Shown piece by piece: positions 25,601 through 38,200 of a stretch of DNA of 64,000 bases. Source of the DNA: Certhia americana (Eukaryota; Chordata; Aves; Passeriformes; Certhiidae); assembly GCA_018697195.1 (NCBI GenBank), contig CM031866.1, positions 5,405,418 through 5,469,417 on the forward strand. Reading direction: 5' to 3'. The position numbers were made by a program, and so were the translations under genes. Positions within the stretch are counted from its first letter, which is position 1, and each line of letters opens with the position of its first letter. The notes beneath the pieces were generated by a model. The model made no database searches and was not told the DNA's origin. It worked only from the letters and a program-made list of their open reading frames with translations.

Positions 25601-28600
25601 CACCCTGTGTCTCCTCCAGACAGTGAGAGTGTTCAAACACTTCATTAATACTTAACTTGAGCTGTCTCAATGAGATGGCTGAAGGAAATGAAATACTGTC
25701 ATTAAAATAATGCTGCCAGAAATGCCTGAAACCAACTATATTGGGAGACTGACTCATCCTGCCCTTGCTCTGGGAGCATGGCTGGATGCAGTGGGAGGGT
25801 ATCCTGCTTTTTATTTCCACAGCTTCGTGACCTTGTATCACCAGCCCATGAGTTCATTTGGGAATAGACTGACGAAGGAGAGAAGATGATATGCAAATGG
25901 GAATGTTTCTGTGGGGGATGCTCATAGCTGAAATGGTCTTGGAGGAGTTATTTTGAGAGGAAATCTTGGCTCACATTCATTGAGCAGAACTACCAGGAGC
26001 AGCTTGTGAGGTGGAAGAAAAAGGGATGGGGAGAAAGGAAGCAGGTGGTGAGAGGAAGTGTGTACCAGGGGAGTGAAGCAGCACTCATATTATCTCTTCC
26101 AAGCCCTCTGTTTTTCCTCCCTCTAGAGATGGCCATTATTTCAAGTGAGCCCTGAGGTTTGGAAGAAAGGTTTGGTGTGTGTGTGAGCAGCAGGTATCGA
26201 AAAAATTGCTGTGCTGTGTGTAAACTTATCATGGAAGTTTGTAACTGAGATGTGTGGTGATGTCTTCTGAGTTTGTCTGTGAAGCTTTGAGGGGCATAGC
26301 AAAATACTTGTTGACACCCCAAATGGACTGGCATAAAAGTAAATAAATACTTGTAAAAGATTTTCTCTGTCTTGCTTCGTACTGTTCCTGAGTGTTTCAG
26401 CTTTTGATGTTCTTGAAGAAATAGCTTTTTCTTAGCCTAAAAAGCAGCACTTAAGATATTTAGACAGAAGTGGTGCTGCCTCTCCAGACAGGAATAGTTG
26501 TATAAATGTTTAAAGTGTCCAGTTAATCTGGCAGGATTGGGACCAAGGCACGATACCGTGCCTGTGTGCATTTACACTGTAATTATGAATGGTTTGTGCT
26601 GTGAGACAGTGTGATGGCTTCAGTGCTGCCTTTTTGTTATAAATACAGTGTCTTCTGGGCTGTTGTTTAAAGTCTCCTTTAGAAGCATGATTTAATAGTG
26701 GAGCTGAGTGAATAATTCAAAACCTTTTTATCAAGTTCTTGTTTAAATTCTTAAATGAGCTCACCATAACCTTTTTATGTACCCCTCCTGCATGTGTCAT
26801 ACAAACATTAGAATAATTGAGTTTTACTGGTGCAAATGTTTCTGTGAGGCAAATTTTTAGAGCTTGATGTATGACTGTTTATGGAAAAGGGAATGTTAAA
26901 ATCTCACACACCAGTGCCTATGCCAGAAAATTGTGCTGGCTTACTTAGGAAAAGGGTGGGGGGCGAGACCCTCAGCTTTGTTGGAGCAATCCTAACTGAG
27001 CTGGTTTGTCAGATTGACTTGTTTGCAGTTTAAAAACTGAACACATGCATTTAAAGGAATTTCAGCTGTATCTCTTTTACAGGCCATTCTACAAACAGTA
27101 GCAGTACTTAGTTTAAAATATTTGCTTTTTTCCAGATAAGTACTATTTTGACTCTTTTTCCTTTTCTCCCCCCTTTACATGAGATGAACCAGCACATTCA
27201 AAATACATCTGCTTAGTATCACTGAGTAGCTTAACAAAGAGATGCAGATGAGAGAAAATCCATAGTTACCGTCCAGGTTTCATCCTTCCTTGGCTTGAAG
27301 TCCAGTCCAGGCTGGAGGAGAGCCTTGCAGATAGGTAATTTGAGTGGATTTAGCATGCCTACTCGCATGTATTAATGTTTGCAGACTTGCTGGTGAAAGC
27401 TCATTAGTGTTAAGTCACTTCTGAGTACTGATGGTCTTTAAAAGGCAAATGAAAGACTTGCAACCAAGATGTCTGCAGAACTGGCATCCATTAGTTCTGA
27501 AGAAAAATGGAAGACTTAAAAATCTGAAGCCAGCTCAAGAAGCAGGAGTTGAGGATTAGGCAGGGAGCTGGGAGATGCTGTTTTTCTCAGTCAAGAATTG
27601 TTGCTTAATTGGTTACAAGAATTTAGTCAAGGCTGTTTATTCTGTTAGCAGACAAACCTTCTCCTGTGCATGCTCTGGCAGTCCTCTAACCTTCCTGGCA
27701 CTGCTAAGCGTGTGCTCGGAGACGAGATGGAAAATCCTTCCTCTTTCAGTGCGTCATGCAAAGCCTGATTTGCATGTGCAGGGTTTGCTCTCTGACTGTT
27801 TGGTTTCTTTACTGATTTTCCTCTCTGAACTCTGCTGCAGCCACCTTTAACAGTCCAAGTCTTGTTGCCACACAGGTGTCCGGGAACGTGCTGAGCTCCA
27901 ACCACTGGAAATGCCACATGCCCCTCACAGTGTGTGCAGAAATCTGGAATTACAGGCTTGTGTGATAATGAGACTATTATTGAACTCTTCCATTGCCTTC
28001 AGTCACAGCTATTCCAAGTTTAACTACTGACAGTACAGATGCTAGAAACTGGGCATCTGTATATTCTTCATTTCCAGGCCTGTGAGAAACACAAGGTGGT
28101 CTTTACAAGTAGGAACTTCTAGGTTTTGGTGTTATAAAAAAAAGCCCCAAACCAACCTCCAAACCCTGGCATCATCACAGCAACCAGCTTTGACTTTGCA
28201 GAAGGAGGGCAGTGAAATGTAACAGACAAGTAAATCTGTCCTTTTTTTTTTTACTTTCCTGAGATTGTCTTATGTATAGAGTCATATTTTCACTAAATAA
28301 AATGAGTTGTATCCAGCATTGTATCCAGCACTGTACCAGTGGGCCTGGGCCCCTGGTTGTAGTGTTCTTCTAGTCTGTCAGCTTGAGTGGGAAGTGTTCA
28401 AACTTGGTCTGACTCCCTTGCATCAGCTGCAACATTGCTGCAGTTGGGTCTTTATTAAGCTGAAAAGATCAAGAAAAATCTCCTTCATGCCCCTTCATTT
28501 CCTTGTAATACAGTGTCAGCTCTAACTTGCCACTGTGGGTTCCTTGGACCTGAAAACAAATGGGAAATTTTGGGTGGAATTTTGCTTGCTTTTAATTAAA

Positions 28601-30513
28601 TATTGGTGTAACAAGGGTTGTTTTGTGGCAAGAAAGACCCAGCAATCTTACCAAACATGCGGAACAAGCAGGCTATGTCTTGTCATCCTATTGCGACACT
28701 CCTACTGTAAGAAACACCCTTTGTGCATTGATAAATTTGTCCTTATTCATAGTGTGAAACTGCAAATTAACATGTAAAATTGCTTTTGTATGTTGGAGAT
28801 TTATAACAGTTTGTTATCACTTCAGATTTGTGTTGCAAAGTGTTTGTGAAGATAGGGAAGCAATATTACCTCATTTATTATGGGGGGAATCTGAGACTTG
28901 GCAGCTTTTTCTGAGGTACCCATTAAATCTGGGCGTTTGGAGAGTTTGCTGTAGTTTATGATTGAAGTTGGTGGTTACAACAGGCAAGATCCCACTGCAG
29001 CACAAAGTGGGGAGGGCGGGTGCTAGATGAGCTTTGCCTGAAATGATGTGTCTGAAGAGATGGAGGCTGGGGTAGGAACAGAAAGAGGCTGCTGTCTCCT
29101 CATTCCCTTTTTCTTTGATCGCTGAGAAGAAATTATATGACCACTGAGCAAACTGATCTGTACAGTTTGTGCTCAGGTTCTGTCTATATATATAAAATAA
29201 CCTAAAAGAGGAGATGGATCAAAATAAGCTCTGGATTTTGTTGTAGCTTGATGCTTTTTGATTGCATATAGATATTCTGCAAGGCAAGAGTTAATTTGTC
29301 AGCCTTGTCCCCATTCATGTAAGTAACACTGATACTTCACCCTCCCTGTGGTGACCTGTGAACCATCTTTTTTGGGTCTTCATTCCATTCTAGATTTGGT
29401 TATTCCCTCTTTCTACCCAACAGAGATTTACACTCCATCCTCGTCTTATTCAAACTGGTGCCTTTAAGTTTTCCCACTCACATAATAGTGTATTAAAGAA
29501 ATATATAATTTTTGCTTGTATTAATCTCATTTAGCATTGTCAGAGGAGAAAACAGTTAAAGACTTGATGTGTATTTGGACTGGATGGAATAATGATGAGG
29601 AATAGCTGAGTTATTTTCTTTCTTTTAAAGCCGCTTGTGATTTTCTGCTGTGGATATTTTGATTCTTGTTTATTTTGCTCCTTCGTTTGGAGAAGAATAG
29701 TCTGGGAGAGGGGAAGGAAGAGGCAGGGTTTACCCCTGAAACCATCATTGTTAGCCCTAACTTCTGGTAGAGCTTTGCTGCTTTGGCTCAACCTTTCTAA
29801 ACTTGAGAAATGTGTTTTTGTTTGCATTTCCATCTTGTTGCGTTCAAAAACTGTTCTAACTATACCAGATTATTTGAACATTAATGGGGGAATGTTTTTC
29901 AGGGACTTGATAGAATTTCCAGGCTGCTTTTCATCCACCAAGTACTGTACTGAGCTCTCACTGGTGAGGTTTTGCTTGGTTTGCTCTGAGAATCTGCAAA
30001 GCAACTGTTCAAAATTGCTGACACATGTTAAGTAATGTGGAAATCACCATCCTACCCTATTGAAGTCTGAGAGTGCTCATGTCGACAATAAGAACAAGAT
30101 CTGACCCTGAAAATGATATGTGAACAGCCTCAATCTGGAGACCATTTCTAGTGTTTTCCCTCGGACTCTGGCTAGTTTATCCTTTGGTCTTAGATATTCT
30201 ATTTTTTTAAAAAATGACTTACTCAGTCTCCTAAAAAATACCGCGTTCTGCCTTGTCCATGTATTTTTGAATTATTTAACCACATGTGCATATTTGAAGA
30301 TGCCAAGTTCAGAGTAAAATCTGATAATGGTAGTGGTATAATGTTTATTTAATAAGAAATCCATCATCTTCTACCTCCTTCCTCCAAACCTCTAGTTTGG
30401 AGCAGCTGTAATCAGCTTGTACAACTTCCCTTCCTCCTCTCATGAATAAATCCAACTACCTTATCTTCTCTATCAGAAAGTCTTCCCTGGCTTTAGCAGC
30501 CTCTGGAGGAGGG

Positions 30514-30521
30514 TATAAAAG
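30514..30521 (+). promoter_or_regulatory. TATA-box motif inside the presumed intron
   Basis: GGGTATAAAAGGGGC is a textbook TATA box with GC-rich flanks. It is followed by about 130 bp (30540-30665) of higher-complexity sequence with several CpGs, unlike the T-rich DNA around it. A start near 30545 would be expected. A 71-codon open frame begins at an ATG at 30683 and encodes two hydrophobic stretches, but one of these is a poly-Phe run from the T-tract and earlier ATGs precede it. It could be an alternative promoter or a chance match. Confidence 0.3.
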
Positions 30522-30773
30522 GGGCTTTCACTGGCTAACAGGAAGCGAAATGAATGGAGGAACTTTTGATAATGCCCCGTCTGTCTGAGCGGGGGATCAG
30601 CCCGACTAAATTGCAGCAGATTAGTGAATGATAGTGCTTCAGCTGGGGCCAGAATTATAAGTTTTTAATCTTGGAACAAGCAATGATTTCTTCCTCTTTA
30701 ACAGTGGTCAACTCCCTCTTTGATTTGGAGGTTTCTAGTCATCCATATTCAGTTAGTTTGGGTGTGTGGTTTC

Positions 30774-30801
30774 TTTTTTTTTTTTTTTTTTTTCTTTTTT
30801 T
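30774..30801 (+). repeat. Poly-T tract
   Basis: Twenty T, one C, then seven more T residues, running into TCCAG at 30801-30805. No transposon body is attached on either side, so it is not an obvious retrotransposon tail. It creates a very strong apparent splice acceptor, but no consensus donor follows nearby. Confidence 0.85.
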
Positions 30802-31489
30802 CCAGTCTGTGTTCATGAGTCTCAGCAAGCTTTTGGGTTTTTTGGTAGCAGTGATTTTGGTGAAATTTGTCATGGCCACATGCCATTTTTACCAGTAACT
30901 TGCATTTCGCTTTGGATTTTTACACTTATAATGAAATCCTGTATTTCCCAGCTTTATTAAAATATTGGTATGTGTTGTTCTGCCTCAGTCTTTTGCAGTT
31001 AGCTTTGGGGTGGTTTGGGTATTCTTTTTATAAGCAGCATCTTTGTTTCTGGCCACCTTCAGCCTTACTCTCTGTGTGAATATGTGTGACTCCTTGATTC
31101 CCACCCCACATCTTGGTCCAAACTTTCTGCTAATCCAGCTCAGTGGGAGGGAGAGATGAGTGGAGATCTAAGTGGGGCAGTTTAGCTGATTGCCTTAGGC
31201 CTGACTCGCCTGCTGGATAAAACTGGTTTTATTGCAGCCCAAGGTGATTGACATTTGGGGAATTGCACTGGTATAATGCTGGCAGCAGCGGTGAAAAATC
31301 TGCCCTATTGTTTCTGATACATTTGCTGTCTGAGGAGGACCTTTTTGTTACAAATAACTCTCAGGCAACTAATGGAGTGAATTTACTTTTTCTTTTAAAT
31401 CACTGACTTTTCCAATTCCCAAGAATAAAATATGACTGAGAGTAATAACCTATGTACTAAAACTTTGCCTTGTTCTATGTTTTTTTCAG

Positions 31490-31545
31490 GCTTTTTTTCC
31501 TTGGATTTTATTACTGGAAAACACTCTAATGACAACTTTGCTTAG
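31490..31545 (+). other. Candidate exon, 56 bp, with a late ATG
   Basis: The acceptor TTCTATGTTTTTTTCAG (AG at 31488-31489) and the donor CTTAG|GTAAGTG (GT at 31546-31547) are both close to consensus and enclose 56 bp. One frame is open throughout. It contains ATG at 31528, so the exon could be 5' untranslated with the start codon near its end (Met-Thr-Thr-Leu-Leu then the splice). This is one of the best-paired splice signals I found in the presumed intron. The peptide matches nothing I recognise, so a cryptic exon or chance pairing remains possible. Confidence 0.33.
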
Positions 31546-33642
31546 GTAAGTGAAGCAAGATTTTTTCCTGTGGATTTTTTTAGAATCATTTCCCCTATCT
31601 TAACTTCTTTTGCATGTTGGGTTGTAATGTTGAGCTGCCAGCCAGCTGTGCTGCGTGTGCTGTGGTTAAAGGCTAGAAAGATGTTGTAAACAAAAGCGGG
31701 GATAATGCCTCTAGTGTGACATAAGGACCTAATTTATTCAGTTAATCAGATGAAGTGGACATGGTGCAGAATAATGAAATACAGGTTATATCTGCATATT
31801 ACTCATAATCTCATCAATTTATATTTTTTTTTTTTTCAAGAGATGCTCTGCATTTTTTTACCACTGGAAAATAAACTTCTTATGATCACTTAATGTCATT
31901 TTGTTATGAAATTCAACCTTCATGCTTCCAGGTTTTAGATATGGCTGCTCTTCCTCTATCCCTTTCTCTTCCCCCTTTCCCTCAGGCAGAAGCTTCTGAT
32001 ATGGAGAAAGCTTGAGAGTTTAATGTTTTTTTAGCCCAAAAGACGGGCGAATATGAACAAATTTAACACCCCTCCTTTGATCTTCTGAACCCCATCTACA
32101 CCTCTAAAATACAGATTTCACATGATTGGTGATTGGCAGAATTTGAGTGTTGATTGAAAGCACCTGGTCATGTCTATTTCTAAATATCTTTGGGGCATTC
32201 AGAGCACAAATCCAGTGCTGTGGTGCCATGGATGATGGGTGGAAGAGCTAAATGTGCTGCTGTACCAAAATGTACTGTTTTCCTTCGTGGTGGGGAGAAG
32301 ACTTGACTGATCTCTGATGCAAGACAAGAAGTTAGTCTCTAGATATACAGCTAATTTGATGTGTTTAGATGGAGTTGCTTTTTGATCCTGGATAGGTCCA
32401 AAAGCAACTGCAGTGCTCATGTGGGAATATATCCTAACATCTACCCTGACAGAAGTGCTGCTACTCTTTGCAAAATGTCTATGAAAGGCTATTGTTTTTG
32501 TCTGTGCTTTCTGCAGTACCCACCCTCTCTTCCTTTTGATCTTCTTCCAGTGAAAGGTCAGCACAGCAGCTTCTTTCTTTGAGATGAGGGACCTTGGTGA
32601 AATAAAATTGATTGTCTTAAACCAGAAGTCTTCTCCAATCTGCTTTTCCCTGGTACTTATACCTCTTCAAGGAGGACTTTAGGAGAGTGAAGACTGACAA
32701 CTGCAGAGAGGCTTTTGAGTCCCCTTAAGTTTTCCTTTCAGGTAGCTTATCAGAGTTTATCTGCTATTCCTTTGCCAGGGTGCTGACCTCAGGGTATTTT
32801 GTGTGGTGTAGCTTTTGTCTTTTCCAGAAATACACAGGAACTGGCTGGTGGACTCCAAACTGTGTGTGAGCCAACAAAGGTGGAAAAGTCCTTAGCAGAG
32901 CCCTCTGAGAACATGTCTGAGATAGATCGGGATCCAGCACTGCATTGCTCCTGAGACATGCCATTGCAGTGTGCTTTGAGGTTCCCCCATGTCTCCCTCA
33001 ACAGCTTGAACAGTGACTAATTTGCAGCCTGAGGCTGTATTTATTGATGCCACTGCCTGTCCAGAGGATGGAGAGGACTCTGCAAATGAGGGAAGTATTT
33101 AGGCATCAGTTTTAAGTCCTTTTAACTTTGTGTATTAGACACATCTATGAATATACGCAGACTGAGCTAATAAATAACCAGGGAATGGTAGTTAAGAGGC
33201 AAGGACATAATTAATTCTGTCATGTACTCTGTTTTAAAGTTGAATCCAGAGCACTAATATGTTAGGCTGGTAAGGTAAACACTGTCATTATTCAGCAACA
33301 AAACATGTACAAGGCTGACATTGTTTTCCTCCTTTTGATATAATAATTTTTTTGCAGTGGTTGGAGTATCGTCGGTGGTCTTTGTTTGGTGTGGTAGGAG
33401 CCTGATGAAGCCCTACCCTTTCTGAAGGGTCAGTGCTCCTTTATTTGAATTGAGTTTGTATTAACACTGCTTTGCTGACACAGAATGTGTGCTGTTCCAG
33501 AAGGCTCTTACTGTTTGCTGCGTTTGGGGTGCTTGGCTGGAATTCCTGCAATATAGTTTGGAGGGAGGAATTCACCATCAGGTGATCCCTTTTCAACTCC
33601 CCACACTGCAGTGCTAACCCAGGTCAACTGTACATGCCACAT

Positions 33643-33660
33643 AAAAAAAAAAAAAAAAAA
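33643..33660. repeat. Poly-A tract with nearby poly-T tract
   Basis: A run of 18 A residues. A run of 16 T residues follows at 33722-33737. The two face each other across about 60 bp and could pair as a hairpin in single-stranded form. No retrotransposon body is recognisable beside either run. Confidence 0.85.
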
Positions 33661-34281
33661 TCCCTTTTTTGTGCAGATGCTGTAAAAAACCCAGCATGAG
33701 CTTATCTTGTATATCTTTTTGTTTTTTTTTTTTTTTTCCTCCTCTGGCTGCACCAGCGTGCAGAGAAAAGGTTTGACTTCAGCAAATGCAACTTCACGTT
33801 GTCCTTCAAAGTTAATGTGTTTAGATCATTTTTAGTGGGGAGAGGGATTTGGGGGAGTCCTGGCTTTGCATCTTAAAGCATCTAAAGTTGCTATGAGAAT
33901 GATGATATATTTGCTAAAACAAATAGTTGTTGTGGTGAAAAGTTACTCTAAAGCAAGGTAGTTAATTTTTCAAGCATATATGATGAATAATAATAGAAAA
34001 AAAGCTAAAGTGATTGTAGCTTGAAGTTCCCCCACTTGCTGCTACTCATAGCACAGCCTCTCTCCTCTCCTTCATACCTCTCATTTTAGGAAATTTCTTG
34101 ATGTACAGTTACATACACAGAAGAACAAGCAAATGCTTAATATGCATATTTCTATCTTGACTGTGCTCCACACAACCCACCCTGGATATCAGATCACTTG
34201 AGTTTGCATAAGTGAAGATGTGTGTATCCAAAGTGGGTTGGTATTGTTCAACCCCTCAGTGCCTCTTCCTTTTGAGTTTTC

Positions 34282-34790
34282 CTACAAGTTTTGCAGCTCT
34301 GGTTCTTGGAGCAGAAGTCTTGGACAAAAAACACTCATGGAGACACCAGTGGAATAGCTGATGCAGCTCAGCAGCCACCTCCTAAAATAAATGGTGGAAG
34401 GATGCCTGTTTCTCTTAGCAGTATTTTCTTTGGAAGATGAGCATCTTCTCAGCATGTCTTTGGCTTTCTGCTTCTCCCTAGCAAGCTCTAGCATGGAGTA
34501 CTCCTTCTTCCACTGTTCCCAGTTCAGTTTAAAAGTTCTTGATTCAAAGTATTTCTGTGGTCTTTCGAGGTCTGCTCTGCCTGATTGCAAAACTCCCAGG
34601 AATTTGGAGAGGGAGTCCTTCCTTTGGATGGCTTGAAAAGAAGTTGTGTTGTCAGCTTGCACGAGGTCTTCTTCAAAGTATGAAGGTTTTTTATAGGGGT
34701 ATGGATCTCTTAAAGAATTACTGGCCCTTGGTGGGTGGCATGAGCAGTATTGACTGGAGGGACAATTGTCCTGTGGTTCATGTGCTGTTT
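34282..34790 (-). other. Protein-like open frame, unrecognised; possible exon or retrocopy
   Basis: On the minus strand one frame is open from 34790 (after a stop at 34793-34791) to the stop at 34284-34282, about 169 codons. Length alone is not significant: a few such frames are expected by chance in this window. Composition is the reason for listing it. It has a Tyr/Pro/Lys-rich stretch ending Ser-Tyr-Phe-Glu-Glu-Asp-Leu near 34665-34705, then a Lys/Glu/Arg-rich, helix-prone segment at about 34444-34530 containing WEQWKKEY and LELAREKQKAK. A usable minus-strand acceptor (TTGTCCCTCCAG, AG at 34755-34754) would start an exon at 34753. I see no strong donor, no poly-A tail and no target duplication, so neither an exon nor a processed pseudogene is proved. 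I do not recognise the protein. Confidence 0.25.
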
Positions 34791-37700
34791 ATTTTGCAGC
34801 CAGTGATGTTTTTATATTGCTGAGGCAGATGGAGGGATTCCCAGCTCCACAAGCATGACCCTGGGGGAGATTAGCTGGTTTTAGGTTTCACCACTTGGAT
34901 GATGAGGTTAGCCTGAGAGAGAGAGATGCATCCTTGTGTATGGAAATGGTCTTGGCCCAGATCTTGTCTGACGATGTAAAGCCTGAGAAAGGACCAAGAG
35001 GTCAGCTTCAGCTTTTTGAGGAATGTGATGTATGGTCATTCTGTGGCATGTGTGTACTGCTGCTTTTTTATTTAAAAAAAAAAAAATTACTTACAAGCTT
35101 ATGTGTTTTTTTAAAACACACTAATTAGAGCTACAATTAGTTCTAAAGTAGAACCTACTTTGCAGCTATATAAATATTTATATCTCTGATACTGAAGCAC
35201 TAATGATAAAGAATCCCAAGAGGTTTTTTTCATAGCTACAAAGCAAGGAATATTTCTCCCATTCTCTGCCTCTTAGCACCTTTCTTCCACTTCACCTGCT
35301 TCCCTCCTGCTGAGCTAAGCAACATCCTCAATCTGCACACACTGGGACTTTATTTTTTTGCATCTATAGATGTCTTAGGTAATTACTCTGCAGTTCTAAT
35401 ACTTGTTGCAGAAGTGAGTTCCTCTGCTTGTGTCACTAAATGGTATCTAGAAAACTGAAGCTCTGAAACAAACTAGAATGAATAGCATCTTGTTTCCTCT
35501 TTGCTCACATGGGCACTTATTCACTTCCCCATCTGCTTTGACTTTGAAGACTGCTGAGGTTCTTCCTCTGTCTGACCCACTTGGCATAAGCTAGAGAGAA
35601 TTGTCTTTCTTCAATAGCCAAGTTTATAGGGCTTCAGCTTGTTCGTAAATAATCCTTAGAGTTTTGAGTGCTGCCTTTCTCCTTCTTTCCCCTTCAAAAC
35701 TGACTTGCTGTCATTTGTGTACAAACTGGGGGAATTTTTTTTCCCTCTGTAGATGGAGGAGAAAATTTGTGTCGTCACTGGACACAAGAGGTTATAAAGT
35801 GTGCTGAGAAGATTTTACTAAGGATCTGTGATTTTAAGTATTTATCTTGTCCACTTTCAGTTTGTGATCCCGGCAGAGAAGAGCATCAGCTGTAGAGGAG
35901 TGCTTTGCTCTGTTAGTCCTTGTACAAGCACAGTTCTAGAGGACAAAATACAGGACTTGGGTATGCAGAGGCACCTTTGTAGGAACGTGGTCTTTAGGGT
36001 ACTTAGGGTACTTCAGAGAAGGACAAGGCTTGCTCTGCCTTTGCTTTCACACTTAAGTACCTGCACCAGTAATTGGTTTGCATGTGTGAATGGTTTTTTT
36101 AAGGTAGCATTAAAACTCACTTTCAGCTTTACTGAGGTTCTGCAGACCAGCTTCTCCTAACTGGAACTTTGAGGCCTTGTGATTTGCATGTGGTCCTTCT
36201 GGCCTCTTGGTAGCAGGAGATAGCAGCCCTCTGTGGAAAGATAGGCTATAATTGTGTCCTGCTTTGAACATGTGGGATTCCAAGTATTTCCTATGAGATG
36301 TATTACTAGTGTAAACAAACTGGTTTGTTTAGTGTAAGCTCTTTATCCTGATAGGATTGGAGACATCTTATAAAGCAATCACTGTAAATTTAAAACTAAT
36401 ATTTGGCATTATTTAAATAAACATAAATCATGATCGTATACAAACAACACAAGTTCCCAGCCCAGGGACCTGAAACACAGACCTACTTGGATGTAGCCTT
36501 TGTGCTTTTTGTCCATTTCCCTGTTAAATTTGAAGCATTGTACACCTAATTAATACCTTTTTAATTTATCTCAGTGATAAAATGGATAAATATTGCAATG
36601 GACACAGATTTTAGAGCTACAATTAAGAACAGATGTAAAAGCATGCAGGGTGAGTAAATGTTTGTGCAGTCTTTTGGTGCAACATCTTTGCCACCCTGAT
36701 TGGTTTGATACAGAGGACTCCAAATTGAAGCCTTTAAGCTGGAAAGGGTAAATTACTGTTTAGTGTGTTGTAAAAGGTCTTGTCAACTGTTGGAGTAGAT
36801 GAGTTATTTCAAAAGCATAATGCTGGAAAGAAATTTCCATGCCAGGCTGTTAAATTTCATTGCTGTGTTAATTAGATAAGAAGAAACCCCTTATTTTATG
36901 AAGTTTTCCAACTCAGTTGAAGCTCTATCACAATGGATGCGACAACAAAATGATCAACTACTTGTCTGGGTGCCAGGGGCCTTGTACTTTCAAATTAATT
37001 GTGTTTTTATGAACCAGAGTTAACTTTTTGAAAAAAAGGCCTTGGAAAAAAAACAGATGCTGATGAATATGGGAAGGAAGGAGGAGAAGAATATAATGTT
37101 CTTGGTAATGAAGTGTCTGCTGGTCCTCTAATTTCACTTACCAAGTAGCTATTATTTTTGTACATAAAACATAAAATTTTTCTTTGACAAACTTCATTTT
37201 AGAGTGTGGAGGAGTTCACAATTCTTTCAAGGCCTGATTTCAGCTGATAATCCAAGAGGAAATTCAGTGTCTGCATAGATGGAGGGTGTGTGAGTTTTTT
37301 TAGTTTGTCAGGCTTTTCAAAAATGTACAGATTTGCAGATGCGTGAGGGACTGGGGGGGCAGCCCTTGCCTCTAAGTGGTGGTAAAATTTAAAACTCTTA
37401 TGGGTATGGCTCTGATCAACATTCATTTCAATGTTCCCATAAAAAGCTTATGACTTGGCAGGATTTCAAGGACTGAAAAGAAAAAAAGCTCTGTATACAA
37501 CATGTTTTATTAATGTTGAAGGAGTAATATTGCTGTATTTCAGAGTCTGCCACTGCATAGAATAAGTTCATTTTGGCTTTTGTGCACTTTAGCTTTTCCC
37601 TTGAATAAAACAAGGTGTGACTTCACATCTGCTTTTTCCTACTAGCCTTGTATTAATCAGGAGTATGAATATTTCCAAGTTTTGGCTAGGTTTCATCCTT

Positions 37701-38200
37701 TTTCTTTCTTCATTCTCCTGTGTTGCAGAGTAAATTTATGATTCTTGACCCTCAACTGATGCTATTAAAGTGTATTTGCATAAACCTTGATGTTAAGCAT
37801 CACATCCCACTTACTTGTGATGACTTTTTGCCCCCTTTTAAGCTGTATGTAAAGGTGAATTTGAAATTAGGCAGCTGAGAAAGAAGTCGTCTGTTGAAAC
37901 TTGGCAAATGCGGTTGAACTAATAAAAGCCAATTTTAAAAATATACACTTTTAAGGGAAACCAGTACTGTAAAACATGCGCTATAAGATGAAATTGCTGA
38001 GGGTAATTTGTGCCGCCAGAGTGCAAGAGGAGGCAGATAACACAAGTCAAGCACAAAATCACAATTTACAGCCACATACCGGTGTTACTTTGGTAAGATT
38101 ACCTCTGCGTGGGGCTTGGCTGGCGATCAAGGGACGGCTTAGGGAGCCGGCTGGAGCGGGATCGGATCGCTGGCGGTGTGCAAGGCATCAGGGCACGCTC

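Larger units (their letters stand above)
11169..31489 (+). other. Presumed long first intron, proximal part
   Basis: After the donor, CpG-island sequence fades out by about 11780 and the rest is AT-leaning DNA with T-rich runs. Short open frames on both strands resemble nothing known. Visible structure is limited: a CpG-rich patch at about 12980-13110, a (TTTA) run at 14607-14623, a T-run near 20500-20516, two imperfect 12-bp units (TGTATCCAGCAY) at 28308-28331, and a T-run at 30774-30801. No transposon was recognised here, which is notable over 20 kb. The intron label is inferred from the donor and the absence of coding exons. Confidence 0.45.
31546..38200. other. Presumed intron, middle part
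   Basis: No transposon recognised. The stretch holds a minus-strand protein-like open frame (34282-34790), an A-run (33643-33660) and a T-run (33722-33737) about 60 bp apart, and scattered AT-rich motifs. A strong acceptor at 32826-32827 opens a frame of about 41 codons to TGA at 32952, with only a modest internal donor; I do not call it an exon. The 36350-37000 region is AT-rich with homeodomain-type TTAATTAG and CAAATTAATTG words, but nothing decisive. Confidence 0.45.

Noticed and set aside
26127..26144. 18-bp microexon with ATG between a good acceptor and GTGAGC
   Set aside because: Too short to support without transcript evidence.
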